A DNA stretch of 64,000 nucleotides from Asparagopsis taxiformis (GCA_030407315.1 JALQPE010000101.1:62001-126000); one strand, 5' to 3'; numbered from the stretch's first letter, positions 31,580-41,158 are shown. Notes: generated from the sequence alone by a model not told the origin. Translations and numbers: made by a program.

Positions 31580-32590
31580 CTACTCGACAATGTTTATCAC
31601 TTTACCGCGTATTGCCTTGTTCCGTTTGCGGATTCTACCCACAGGATTCTTGAGCCCCTTAGTCAAGTTCCCATCCTCATATTCGTCCAAATCTATCACC
31701 TCCTCCGATGCCACCCGCGCTTTATACTTGACAGGGCAGCAATTATTGTCAATGATGCGTCTGGACTGCAACCAAAAGAGCTCTCGAACAAAGATTGTGA
31801 TACTTCCTTGTGGAAACGGACATTCAGAGTGAATTTCATAATCTGGTTCTGCACATACTTCAGACAACAGCTCTCCATCGCGGCGAACACCAATACTAAT
31901 CCCATTCTTCACCGCTATTTTCTCATCCACTTCTAAATTATGCTCCAAGGTATATTTCTCTACAAATGGCGAAGCCGGCCTTGCAATCTCACCACCTCGC
32001 ATTCCTGTCATCAATTTCAGTCGAATACAACCACTATCCTTGTCGACGTCCTCGCCTTGATCATTTGTAACTGTCTTACAAAACGTGAATCGGCGACACG
32101 ATTCACGCTGTAGATTTGTATCAGCGTCTTTATGAAGTGTTTCCACAAAACCACCCAAGCTGATATCACCCATTTCGTCCGGCTCTATGATATACTCGGC
32201 GGTCGCAGTACCATCGACCGAAATTTCAAACACAAGCAACTGAGCATCTGGCGACGTGCGAGACACGGAATCAGCGCCATACAACATGGACACGTACAGT
32301 TCAAACTGTGCACCAGGCTCAGCAATAACATACCAGCCTGAACGGACGCCAGGGGCATTTCGCGGACTGCATGTCGGACTGCGGTCCGCTGCCGCCTGCG
32401 GCGAGACGTAGAACAGCGGAAACGGCTGCGGGGAGCTTGATTCAAGTACACGCGATATTCCGAGACCGATGGCTGATGGAGACAGCAGAGCAAGCTCTGT
32501 GTTGGCTGATAGTATGTCACGGGATTCTAGCGCAGCTGGTGGCGGAACAACTGCGCGCGGATCATGGTGGACTGTCCATGCTGGTGACAT
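31580..32590 (-). CDS. clustered 330-residue family, copy 5 (intact)
   Basis: 336 residues, intronless, starting MSPAWTVHHDPRAVVPPP. Core elements are present in order: SRDILSANTELALLSPSAIGLGIS, YYVSPQAAADRSP (read as FYVSPQAAADRSP), GWYVIAEPGAQFELYVSMLYG, VDGTATAEY, CRRFTFCK, GCIRLKLMTGMRGGE, DEKIAVKNGISIGVRRDGE and ITIFVRELFWLQSRRIID. The tail has SEEVIDLDEYED, a very typical SUMO-interaction-like motif followed by acids, then a long basic stretch RIRKRNKAIRG and the terminal KVINIVE. There is no VKEE in this copy. Function is unknown; the features point to a nuclear protein. Confidence 0.85.
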   Translation of the reverse strand: MSPAWTVHHDPRAVVPPPAALESRDILSANTELALLSPSAIGLGISRVLESSSPQPFPLFYVSPQAAADRSPTCSPRNAPGVRSGWYVIAEPGAQFELYVSMLYGADSVSRTSPDAQLLVFEISVDGTATAEYIIEPDEMGDISLGGFVETLHKDADTNLQRESCRRFTFCKTVTNDQGEDVDKDSGCIRLKLMTGMRGGEIARPASPFVEKYTLEHNLEVDEKIAVKNGISIGVRRDGELLSEVCAEPDYEIHSECPFPQGSITIFVRELFWLQSRRIIDNNCCPVKYKARVASEEVIDLDEYEDGNLTKGLKNPVGRIRKRNKAIRGKVINIVE

Positions 32591-33064
32591 TGCGGTATGT
32601 GGTGAATGACGGAGCGTCTAGAGCAGGTGAGCTGGATTGGGCGGACCAACGTGTTGGGTAAGGTAGAACATTTGGGAGTAGTAGGTTGGGATTATGGATC
32701 AAAGGCCATCCTCCAGACAGATTTTGCAATTCAGATGCGGTAGTAATGCGATTGTGCGATACGGTGGCGCCAGCAATGAATTGTACGGTGAATTAAGTTT
32801 TGTCCTTTGTCTAGAAAATAACGACCTGATACACGTGGAAGTGAACGAGAGGCTCTCCGGTCATGATCTTGAGGTCTCCGTGCTGCACCATGGGCGATGG
32901 CGGGACGACGCTGAGCTGAGTAAGGAACGATGTCACGACGATGGGTGCTTGTCTCAGATCACTCTGCAATAGTACGGAAATGATTGAGCTAAATATACTA
33001 AATTTACGCGTAATATGCTTCAATTTGGCCCGTTTCTATGTGACTACATGATTCACTTCCTTGT
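32591..33064. other. spacer in the family cluster, nothing seen
   Basis: It separates copies 5 and 6, both leftward. Short frames occur on both strands, but none carries family similarity or a recognisable domain. Confidence 0.4.
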
Positions 33065-34057
33065 TCACTCGAGACTGATAATGCGGTCACGATGATATCT
33101 AGCCCGTTTCCGGACACGCTCACGAACTACACTGACTTGCTCCTTATCGTCTTCCAGAACTTCAATAATTTCTGGTTCCGTTTCGTCACGCTCTACATAC
33201 TTGACTGGTTTTCCCTCATCATCCAGAATCCTCCTCGACTGCAGCCAAAACAATTCCCTTATAAAAATCACTATACGAGCCTGCGCCACAGGCCGCTCCG
33301 AATATGTAGTGAAAGAAGCTTCAGTCGTCTCTGTGGATATCGTTTCACCGTCTCGCACAACCGCAATACTAATTCCTCCCTTAGCAGCCGCTTTCTCACT
33401 CATCTCAGTAGTACTCGTGGAAACCCTCCTGCTCGCTACAGCCGTCTCTTGATTTATATGTCCCATACGTGCAGTAGCCAGTGTCATCTTTATGGAACCA
33501 TAGCCATTTCCGACACCCCTGCCAGTCTCGCTCACCTGCGCCTTGCAAAACTTAAATCTACTAACCAACTGGAACTGCTTGCTGGATGTGGTGTCTGTGT
33601 GGAAGGAGTGCGCATAGCCTTTGACACATATGTCGTGCTGCTCTCCAGGCACGATGACATAACTACCGGCACGCGCGCCGTCCACGTGGACATTTGCTAC
33701 GATGACGTCGCGCACACGCGGCATCAAGTGCACCGAATCGCCGCCCTGCAGCATGGAGATGAGCAGTTCGAACTTTTCGCCAGGCGACGCGACGACATAC
33801 CAGCCGGTATGCACGCCGGGCGCGTTGCGCGGGTGCGTTTTCGGGCTACGATCAGCGGCGGCGCGCGGCGACACGTAGTAGAGCGGGTAGGGAATAGATT
33901 CCGTATCGCTTTGGACACGCGAGATACCGATGCCGAAACTGGATGGTGAGTTCTCTGCGAGACAGGTCGAGGCGCTTTCTATATCGCGCGTTTGCAGTAG
34001 TTGAGCTGTTGGGACGACTGCTCGCGGGCTATGATGGTGTATCCACTCGGTTGTCAT
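33065..34057 (-). CDS. clustered 330-residue family, copy 6 (intact)
   Basis: 330 residues. I use the ATG at 34057 (MTTEWIHHHSPRAVVP), which aligns with other family starts; the frame runs 83 codons further upstream in non-homologous sequence. Family elements: TRDIESASTCLAENSPSSFGIGIS, YYVSPRAAADRSP, GWYVVASPGEKFELLISMLQG, VDGARAGSY, SRFKFCK, GSIKMTLATARMG, EKAAAKGGISIAVVRDGE and IVIFIRELFWLQSRRILDDEG. The tail has EIIEVLEDDKE (SUMO-interaction-like), RVRKRARYHR (NLS-like) and the terminal DRIISLE. The promoter region faces the EndoU gene at 34840. Confidence 0.85.
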   Translation of the reverse strand: MTTEWIHHHSPRAVVPTAQLLQTRDIESASTCLAENSPSSFGIGISRVQSDTESIPYPLYYVSPRAAADRSPKTHPRNAPGVHTGWYVVASPGEKFELLISMLQGGDSVHLMPRVRDVIVANVHVDGARAGSYVIVPGEQHDICVKGYAHSFHTDTTSSKQFQLVSRFKFCKAQVSETGRGVGNGYGSIKMTLATARMGHINQETAVASRRVSTSTTEMSEKAAAKGGISIAVVRDGETISTETTEASFTTYSERPVAQARIVIFIRELFWLQSRRILDDEGKPVKYVERDETEPEIIEVLEDDKEQVSVVRERVRKRARYHRDRIISLE

Positions 34058-34839
34058 TGTGAATGGGAGACGTTTGTGAGCGCTGGCGATGAGCGACGCG
34101 CTGTGTTTTTGTGCCTGACTCTTCTGTTGCCACATGGAATCTGGATAGTAAATTAATACGGATATAATAAAATATACTGTTTCAGTCAATTGGGCACGAG
34201 CGAGTAGTATGTGGCAAGTACAAACATGGTGCCAATTGCTGTTTTCGATCGTGCTTTTTAGTAGATAGACGGTGCGTTGGATAGTGAAATGTTCTGCGGT
34301 ATCCAAAATACAATATCTGGGACGCAGATCGTGCCGCTCTGAGTTTTCCGGTTATAATTTCTCAATTTTAGAATCCTCCGTGACAGCCTTACTCATCCAA
34401 AATGGCACTGCTGTTACCGTTGTACAAAAGCGTGTACCTGAGGGACGACATGTTGACATAGTAAGCTGAAAAGTTTGTTTCCATGTTCAACGCCAATAAC
34501 AATCTGCTCTCAACGGGCAGCTGCATAATGCTGACAGGAAATGCCGCATTCCTTCGTTTGCCATCTTTCTTTGAAATCCTCTTCAATTACCTCATGTTTA
34601 CTCCTCAGGAAGGGGTGTGTATCTTAGCTCACCAGATGATTCGTCAGGATTCACATTTAATAGTCTCCACTTAACGTACCTTGCCACATTTTTGCTGACC
34701 CAACCAAATTCTGTTTGGTATTCATTCCACCACCAAATCGTCATGTTGCTTGCCACTACAAGCCCTTATAAACTCACCCACTCCCACATCTACCACCTTC
34801 ATTTCCCCTCACCATCACACACTCAACGAGAAATCCAAA
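34058..34839. other. divergent region between family copy 6 and the EndoU gene
   Basis: About 0.8 kb between two genes that point away from each other. A TATA box for the rightward gene lies at 34767. No other element or gene is recognised. Confidence 0.45.
34767..34772 (+). promoter_or_regulatory. TATA box of the EndoU gene
   Basis: TATAAA, 73 bases before the ATG at 34840. Confidence 0.6.
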
Positions 34840-36159
34840 ATGTCAGCAAAAAACATCTACCAACAGATTCTAGACATTGACATTGCCGAGGCAAGTGGTC
34901 TCCGCGCCTTGATTTATGGTGAGTCAAACGAAGAGAACAATGGCCATGTACGCGTCAATGAGTCAACTGGTACATCACAAGCAAAAAACCTCTTCCAAAA
35001 CGTCGAAATCCCAGATCATAAACTCAAGTCCTACAAACTTGCCGAAGCCCTCTTCGATAACTACGACCTCCTCAGCTCCGTCGCCGATGATATCACCCCA
35101 GAAGAAGACAAAGAAGTCGAAGACCTCCTCCAGTTCGTCATCGCTCAAGCACCCATGAAATTGGCCCGCGATTACATCGCCTCCCGCACCGGACGCGTCT
35201 TATCCGACGAAGCATGGTACGCAAAGGTAAGGGAGACTTGGTTCCGCCCGTTCGCCGTCGGCAGCTCACCGACCCGTTCCGGCTTCGAGCACGTGTTCCT
35301 CGGAGAGTGGAAGTCGGGCGGCAACAGTGTCGGTGGCCTGCACTGGTGGTACTTCTACTACACAAAGATGGACTCGATCGAATACAGGGGTGCGATATAC
35401 GATAACACGCAGGAGGGATTCATCATTCCTGAGATCGCCACAATGAGCTTCTCCTGGGAGATGGGAGGACAGAAGCTATTCAAGAGGATTGGAGGGTTCC
35501 TGGTGGGGCCGAGTGTGGAGGGACTGATGGCAATGGGAATGGTAAGGGCATCCGATGATGCAGCAGCACCGAATGTTGCGGTACTGGAGGGAGCGGAAAT
35601 CGAGTTTAGGATGTTCAAGAGTGAAGATCGTCGATCTGTGAATACGTTTTTCCCTGTGTTCAAGCGAGTGTTGATGGGGACTACGGCACAGCGTACGATT
35701 GTGGATGAACCGGACGTGACAACAACAACGGTACCTGCACGGGAACCTGTGCGGGTTACGGTGCCGGGAGGAGGCAAGGTGGAAGAATCTACTGGTGGGG
35801 TACGCATTATTGGGGCACTGGTGAACCCGGAGGGCGATGATGCTGGTAGGGAGAGTGTGACATTGATGAATCTATTCGGGAAGGAGAGTGTGAATCTGAA
35901 GGGGTGGAGGATTGTTGCGCCGAACAAGAGTTTTATGGAATTTGGAGATGTTGAACTTGTGAGTGGGGAGTCGATGACGTTCCAGTTCCCTGCGAGGGGC
36001 CCAGTGCAGCTATCGAACCGAGGAGGCACGATAAGTTTGTTGGATGGGGCGGGGAATACGGTACAGAGTGTGGTGTATGAACGGGAGGTTGCGAGGGTGC
36101 AGGGACTTGTTCTGATGTGGGATCGAGCGGAGAAGCTGATCAACCCGGCGATAGTGTAG
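34840..36159 (+). CDS. EndoU-family endoribonuclease with C-terminal lamin-tail domain
   Basis: 439 residues, intronless, start MSAKNIYQQI in a caaaATGT context. Residues about 10-275 match the XendoU/PP11 fold: PTRSGFEHVFLGEW with His151 in EHVF, then GGLHWWYFYY with His168, then KLFKRIGGFLVGPS with Lys212 and Lys215. The two histidines 17 apart and a lysine about 45 further on reproduce the catalytic spacing of XendoU, which cleaves RNA at uridines with a Mn-dependent mechanism. Residues about 315-430 form a lamin-tail-like immunoglobulin fold (IIGALVNPEGDD, VTLMNLFGKESVNLKGWRI, TISLLDGAGNTVQSVVY). This looks like an RNase anchored or targeted by a protein- or DNA-binding module. No signal peptide is visible, so it is intracellular. 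It sits inside the 330-residue family cluster. Confidence 0.82.
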   Translation: MSAKNIYQQILDIDIAEASGLRALIYGESNEENNGHVRVNESTGTSQAKNLFQNVEIPDHKLKSYKLAEALFDNYDLLSSVADDITPEEDKEVEDLLQFVIAQAPMKLARDYIASRTGRVLSDEAWYAKVRETWFRPFAVGSSPTRSGFEHVFLGEWKSGGNSVGGLHWWYFYYTKMDSIEYRGAIYDNTQEGFIIPEIATMSFSWEMGGQKLFKRIGGFLVGPSVEGLMAMGMVRASDDAAAPNVAVLEGAEIEFRMFKSEDRRSVNTFFPVFKRVLMGTTAQRTIVDEPDVTTTTVPAREPVRVTVPGGGKVEESTGGVRIIGALVNPEGDDAGRESVTLMNLFGKESVNLKGWRIVAPNKSFMEFGDVELVSGESMTFQFPARGPVQLSNRGGTISLLDGAGNTVQSVVYEREVARVQGLVLMWDRAEKLINPAIV

Positions 36160-36464
36160 AGGATGATACAAAAGTCGTAGAGTTGACGATAATGGAACAT
36201 ACTGTTGCAGTATTGCTGACGTTGTCGTAGCACGGAAATGTAGAGATTGAGGACTGGAGATATTGCATCAAAGTCACGAGACTTGTCTGTTGGAAGGTGA
36301 TAATGCTGCACAGTAAGACGCCGTGTGATGAGGCATGCGTCACGGCGATAGAAACATTTTATATTCTCTTCTTGCGTAACATCACATGTGTTACTCATCG
36401 AGTGGACACAGTCTTGACGTAATCGTACACGTGTACAAGATGAGCATGAATTGGCGGCAGAATG
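36160..36464. other. convergent spacer, nothing seen
   Basis: The 3' flanks of the EndoU gene and family copy 7. No gene or RNA was recognised. Confidence 0.45.
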
Positions 36465-37457
36465 CTACTCAATCACGATCACTTGATCGTCCTGAAACTT
36501 ACGCTTCGCCATCCATCCCTTCGATCTCCGAACTTCGACTACCTCCTCCTCCTTAACACCAGCATTTTGCCATGCGTCAGAAAACTTGACTGCCCTTTCC
36601 CGGCAATCAATAATTCGTCTCGACTCCAACCAAAAGCGCTCCCTCACATAGATCGTGATAACGCCCCCATCAATAGGACGTGCCGAATGAAAGGTGAACT
36701 GCGGTTCCTCGCACGCTTCCAAAATACTTTCCCCATCTCTCCGAACCCCAATACTGATCCCATTTTTCGCCGCAACCTTCTCATTCACCCCACGATGATT
36801 CTCCAGCTTGAAACGCCTCTCAAAAGCTGAACCGCATTTCCTCTTGCAACTCCGCACCGCCGTCGACAACTCCAGCCGAACGGAGCCATATCCCTCGTCG
36901 AAATCGTGCCCTTCCTCATCCATAAACGACTTGCAGAACACAAACTTCCTCGACAGCACATGTCTTGTATCGCTCTTCCCATCCACATGGCACGATTCGA
37001 TAAATCCCCTCACACAGATATCATCCATCTCCACTTCCGCCGGGGTGATCCCATACGCGCCCGCCCTGGTCCCATCGACGTACACCTTTGCAATCACCAT
37101 ATCGCCCTCCACCCCCGCCGTCATCCTCCGCACCGATCCGGCCCCATGCAGCATGGACACGCATACCTCAAACTCCTCGCCCGGCCTTCCGACCACATAC
37201 CACCCCGGTCTGACGCCGCGCGCGTTGCGCGCGTCCACGTCCGCGCTACGATCCGCCGCCGCGCGCGGCGACACGTAGTACAGCTCGCTCGATTGCAGAC
37301 GCCCGCTGTGCAATACGCGCGAAATTCCAATGCCGAAACTGCACGGAGAATGGAGCGCGAGCGACGTGCTTGCTTGTAGAATGTCCGCGATGCCGAGGAC
37401 GCTGGTATCAGCCACCACCGCTCTCGGGTCGCAGTGCATCGACCATGACGACGACAT
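36465..37457 (-). CDS. clustered 330-residue family, copy 7 (intact)
   Basis: 330 residues, with MSSSWSMHCDPRAVV as the start. The frame extends four codons upstream only through a TTG. The N-terminus is diverged: the usual PPPDALQSRDIL is ADTSVLGIADIL. Core: YYVSPRAAADRS, GWYVVGRPGEEFEVCVSMLHG, VDGTRAGAYGI, RKFVFCK, GSVRLELSTAVRSCKRK, NEKVAAKNGISIGVRRDGE and ITIYVRERFWLESRRIIDCRE. The tail reads GVKEEEVVEV, in which a SUMO-site-like VKEE directly precedes a hydrophobic VVEV. Then come basic residues (KGWMAKRKF) and the terminal DDQVIVIE. It is intronless with no export signal. Confidence 0.85.
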   Translation of the reverse strand: MSSSWSMHCDPRAVVADTSVLGIADILQASTSLALHSPCSFGIGISRVLHSGRLQSSELYYVSPRAAADRSADVDARNARGVRPGWYVVGRPGEEFEVCVSMLHGAGSVRRMTAGVEGDMVIAKVYVDGTRAGAYGITPAEVEMDDICVRGFIESCHVDGKSDTRHVLSRKFVFCKSFMDEEGHDFDEGYGSVRLELSTAVRSCKRKCGSAFERRFKLENHRGVNEKVAAKNGISIGVRRDGESILEACEEPQFTFHSARPIDGGVITIYVRERFWLESRRIIDCRERAVKFSDAWQNAGVKEEEVVEVRRSKGWMAKRKFQDDQVIVIE

Positions 37458-37907
37458 TGTAGCTTCCAACCGCGTTGCAAATCAGAGCGACGACTGTCTG
37501 TCGTTGTTTTCGCGCGCGAAGATAACTCTCTCATTTTGAATATTTTGTGTCGTCGCAACCGCCGTTTGTTCGCACCGACGGATCGCCGCTGTCGCGTTCA
37601 TTGCCACGTCGCGTGAGACGACTCACCGTAGACCGTTTTCGCCGGTGAACTATGGATTTGTGTTCACGCATAAAACAACTCGAAGTTGTTGACCTGCTTA
37701 CAGCGCACATGAAGTTGATTTCGAACCTTCGTAGCATAGTCACTGGTGTTTATTGTTCGGTTCCAAGGAAGGGTCCGATCCTGGTCGAGATTGTTTTTGA
37801 TGCATTGAGTAGAGAGAACTTTGTCAGGGGAACAATGCCCGCGACATTTGCGCTGTATGTATAATTCAATTCGAACTGCATAACCAAATCCAAACGTTTA
37901 CCAATAG
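37458..37907. other. spacer in the family cluster, nothing supported
   Basis: A 70-codon plus frame (37652-37864) begins with ATG but has no homology I recognise and no leader features. I leave it uncalled. Confidence 0.35.
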
Positions 37908-38903
37908 CTAATCGAGTGTGATCACTTCGCCTGGTTCGAACTTTAACCGCTTTTTTACCGGTTCTTCAGTGTCTTCTTCCTTGACGTTGGGATCTTCCAG
38001 TTCCACCACCTCTTTCTTAGCCTTATTCTCTTCATATTTTACCGGATATCCCTCTTCGTCGATGATTCGTCTCGACTCCAGCCAATACCACTCCCTAATA
38101 AAAATGGTGATCGTTGCAAAGGGAATTGGCGTCCGGGATACAAGTTTATAGTCAATCAATCCCTGTTTCACTTGAGTAACGTCCCCATCACGAGACACAC
38201 CAACACTAATACCGTTTTTGACTGCAAGCTTTTCGTCAACGGTTTGTTTACCCTTCAAGTCATATGTTTTTTGGTACGGCTGGGGGGTGTATGAAGGCCC
38301 ATAATCGGCAGACGAAAGCTGCATTCGAATTGTACCTTTTTCATTCTCCGAGGAGTTAGATTCTGCAGAATCTTGAGTGGTTGATTTGCAAAACGCAAAC
38401 TTACGACATGTAAGATCCACACGTCGTGCACGAGGACATGAACTTTGGGAGATAACAAATCCCTTCAACCGAAGATCAAGTGTCATAGAGGGTCTAATGA
38501 TATAACGTGGAGCTTCATCACCATCAACCCATACATTTGTTACAATTAAGGGACCAGATGACGAAGTCCTCGAAACCGAGTTTTCTCCATGCAACATAGA
38601 GATATATACCTCAAACTGCACGCCGGGCTCTGCGACCACATACCAACCAGCTTGAACACCTGCGGCATTTTTCATGCTGGCCTCTGGACGTCTGTCTTCA
38701 GCTGCACGTGGCGAAACATAATACAATGGAAAAGGCCCTGTTAGCTCATCTGATTTAGACACACGGGAAATACCGAGTCCGAAACTAGACGGAGAGCGGA
38801 GTGCAAGGTCGGTGCTTGCACCAAGTATGTCCCGTGACTGCAACGCATCAGGGGGTGGAACAACTGCGCGTGGTTCATGATGAACCGTCCAGGATCCCGT
38901 CAT
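37908..38903 (-). CDS. clustered 330-residue family, copy 8 (intact)
   Basis: 331 residues, start MTGSWTVHHEPRAVVPPPDA. Core: SRDILGASTDLALRSPSSFGLGIS, YYVSPRAAEDRRP, GWYVVAEPGVQFEVYISMLHG, VDGDEAPRYI, CRKFAFCK, GTIRMQLSSADYG, DEKLAVKNGISVGVSRDGD and ITIFIREWYWLESRRIIDEEG. The tail is textbook for the family: EVVELEDPNVKEED combines a SUMO-interaction-like motif and a SUMO-site-like VKEE, then KKRLKFEPGEVITLD has a basic patch and the terminal motif. Copies 8 and 9 share REWYWL/RELYWL and DEEGYPVK, so they are close relatives. They are head-to-head, with starts about 670 bases apart. Confidence 0.85.
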   Translation of the reverse strand: MTGSWTVHHEPRAVVPPPDALQSRDILGASTDLALRSPSSFGLGISRVSKSDELTGPFPLYYVSPRAAEDRRPEASMKNAAGVQAGWYVVAEPGVQFEVYISMLHGENSVSRTSSSGPLIVTNVWVDGDEAPRYIIRPSMTLDLRLKGFVISQSSCPRARRVDLTCRKFAFCKSTTQDSAESNSSENEKGTIRMQLSSADYGPSYTPQPYQKTYDLKGKQTVDEKLAVKNGISVGVSRDGDVTQVKQGLIDYKLVSRTPIPFATITIFIREWYWLESRRIIDEEGYPVKYEENKAKKEVVELEDPNVKEEDTEEPVKKRLKFEPGEVITLD

Positions 38904-39569
38904 TATTTGTCGAGTGGATTAACGATTGCAGATGGTTATCAGACTTGATAGTCCATTCATTTAATATCATAGAAGATGCATACATACACGCCCAAGGACA
39001 ACAATGCAACAACCAACAATGCAGACAATTTACTGTGTTTGATCATTTATCTTTTACGGCATGACAGGACGATCCGTCTACTCCTCGGAGATCGTGTATA
39101 GTACAAATTGCAGATCTTGTGTCTGGTTGTTTTCGAGCGTTTACGGAGAAAGATCTAGAAGATGGTGAGTCTCTAGATGCTAGCTTCCATCTACTAGTAC
39201 GCTTACAATAGCACAGAGAGGTTCACCGTTTTCCGTTTGCTGCTAACAATTGGAGGCCAACAAAAGACAAAATACAAATGTAAGCAGCAAGTTGGTCGTG
39301 ACTGGTAGAGCGTTAGGGTCACGCGAACGAAAGCATTTGCAAACTGCATTTATCACTCTCCTGCGGACTGTGCAAATGGAAAGTAATGCAATCCGCATCT
39401 TCAATTCCCTCTGGTAATGGCACATTACCACTGATAATTTGTCGACTCTTTATCTGCACCATATTCCATTTGCAACTTGTAATGCAACGTTTAGGCTCTG
39501 ATCAAACAAGCCCTATAAAACCGAAATGATTCATTGTAGATCTACTCGTTCTTTCCATCCATTCCAAAA
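38904..39569. other. divergent spacer between copies 8 and 9
   Basis: The two starts face away from each other. A TATA box for the rightward copy 9 lies at 39514. No gene was seen. Confidence 0.45.
39514..39520 (+). promoter_or_regulatory. TATA box of family copy 9
   Basis: TATAAAA, 56 bases before the ATG. Confidence 0.6.
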
Positions 39570-40526
39570 ATGGGCTCCCCTTGGACAAAACACCACAATC
39601 CATGCGCAGTAGTTCCTCCCGTAGACGCGTTACTATCACGAGACATACTTGACGCAAGTAGCGACCTTGCTTTTCGGTCACCCTCCAGTTTTGGTCTAGG
39701 TGTTTCGCGTGTTTCCAAAGTGCCCAACCTATCTGGACCATATCCTTTGTATTATGTTTCCCCGCACGCTGCAAAGGACAGACATTTGTCGGACGTAGAA
39801 GCTGGATGGTACGTGGCCGCAGAACCTGGTGAGGAGTTTGAGGTTTGTATCTCTATGCTACCCGGGGATAATTCAAATCAGAGGATTTCACCGTCCAATG
39901 GATCCCTTATCACACGGTTATCCGTTGATGGCAGTAGAGCGTGCAACTATATGGTTCCACCTGGTTTTGTGGATGATATTATCGTAAGAGGATATGTCAT
40001 TTCTCGAAGCGTAAGTCCCTTGACGCGGCGCGTTTTTGAAACATGTCGCAAGTTTATTTTCTGCAAAACGGAGATAAAGAAGCTACGAAAAAACAAACTG
40101 CCATGTAGTGGATGTGGTGAAATTCAACTGCAACTTCTGTCTCCTAAATTCGGGGGGGCGTCGTCTCGTAATCCACCCATAAGGACGTTTGATCTGAGCG
40201 GCAGAAGTGACGTTGACGAGAGAACTGCTGTGCAGAAGGGTGTAAGTGTGGGTGTGTCTCGGGAGGGAGAATTGGTCCCCCATGTGGCTGAAGCGTCAAA
40301 GCTTAAAGTTGCATCAGAAACTCTTATTCCATCGGCGACGATCACGATTCATATGAGGGAGTTGTATTGGTTGAAGTCAAGACGAATTATTGACGAAGAA
40401 GGATATCCGGTAAAATTCGTCGAGGAAAAGGTGGTGGTGATGCCGGAACCACGAAGATATGTTATGGATGAGGTTATTCTCTTTGAAGAACCGATACGAA
40501 AACGACAAAAGCGGGAAACTAGGTGA
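39570..40526 (+). CDS. clustered 330-residue family, copy 9 (intact, divergent tail)
   Basis: 318 residues, start MGSPWTKHHNPCAVVPP. Core: SRDILDASSDLAFRSPSSFGLGVS, YYVSPHAAKDRH, a deletion of about seven residues before GWYVAAEPGEEFEVCISML, VDGSRACNYM, CRKFIFCK, GEIQLQLLSPKFGG, DERTAVQKGVSVGVSREGE and ITIHMRELYWLKSRRIIDEEG. The tail differs: it has no acidic SUMO-interaction-like stretch. The terminal motif appears as DEVILFEE but is followed by a basic RKRQKRETR, and the protein ends there. It is the right edge of the cluster and, like copy 1, points rightward. It is intact, so it is likely still functional but diverging. Confidence 0.83.
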   Translation: MGSPWTKHHNPCAVVPPVDALLSRDILDASSDLAFRSPSSFGLGVSRVSKVPNLSGPYPLYYVSPHAAKDRHLSDVEAGWYVAAEPGEEFEVCISMLPGDNSNQRISPSNGSLITRLSVDGSRACNYMVPPGFVDDIIVRGYVISRSVSPLTRRVFETCRKFIFCKTEIKKLRKNKLPCSGCGEIQLQLLSPKFGGASSRNPPIRTFDLSGRSDVDERTAVQKGVSVGVSREGELVPHVAEASKLKVASETLIPSATITIHMRELYWLKSRRIIDEEGYPVKFVEEKVVVMPEPRRYVMDEVILFEEPIRKRQKRETR

Positions 40527-41158
40527 GCATATTTCTGTAGATTAGACATACGATAAACTGAAAAGCTTGGGATGAAATGCAATTTGAGGACCAAGACATG
40601 CTCCGGTTCGTAAACAAGAGTTGAGGACGTATATTTGACTATGATGATGTTCTATTTTAAAACTGGCTACATTACATCTAGCCAACAAGTTTGTTGCTGG
40701 TTCACTAGAATGACGTAGGCGCACTGCTTGCAAACGGCAACAATGTTACCAGAGATTTCAAGACAGAAGCAAATCTAACAATTCGCTGTATCCTCATTTT
40801 ACTACTAAGAGTACAGCTGTATTCTTTTCGTACACAAATTCGCCATGCATCTTTGGCTTGGAGAGCTTCTAAAAATGGAGTGACCAATAATCTCGTCGAT
40901 TTTCCCGTCTGGGAAGTGTCCGGCAGCAGATCTCACCGGCTGTCCAAGTCCTCAGCGCAGCGAAAGACTCGAATCGAACCTCTAACCCTGGCACCTTACA
41001 TAAAACGTCATTACCAACTCTTGATCCAGATAGAAAGGAGCCATAAACCACAGACTGTCTTCGTTGCAAACCAGCAATTCATATACAACACATAAATTAG
41101 ATGGGACCATTCCCTCACGGCTATGCACATTAGCCAACCTTTACCAAGCTACATACAT
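40527..41158. other. convergent spacer, nothing firm
   Basis: The 3' flanks of copy 9 and the LSG1 gene. A minus-strand stretch at about 40970-41040 has T-loop- and D-loop-like words of a tRNA but does not fold, so I do not call it. Confidence 0.4.

Noticed and set aside
34058..34306. 83-codon N-terminal extension of family copy 6
   Set aside because: Not homologous to other copies; the inner ATG matches all family starts.
37652..37864. 70-codon ATG frame between family copies
   Set aside because: No homology, no TATA box and short length; probably chance.
40960..41045. tRNA-like sequence on the minus strand with ggttcgattc and agttggta words
   Set aside because: I could not pair the anticodon and T stems in any register; it is at most a degraded tRNA relic.
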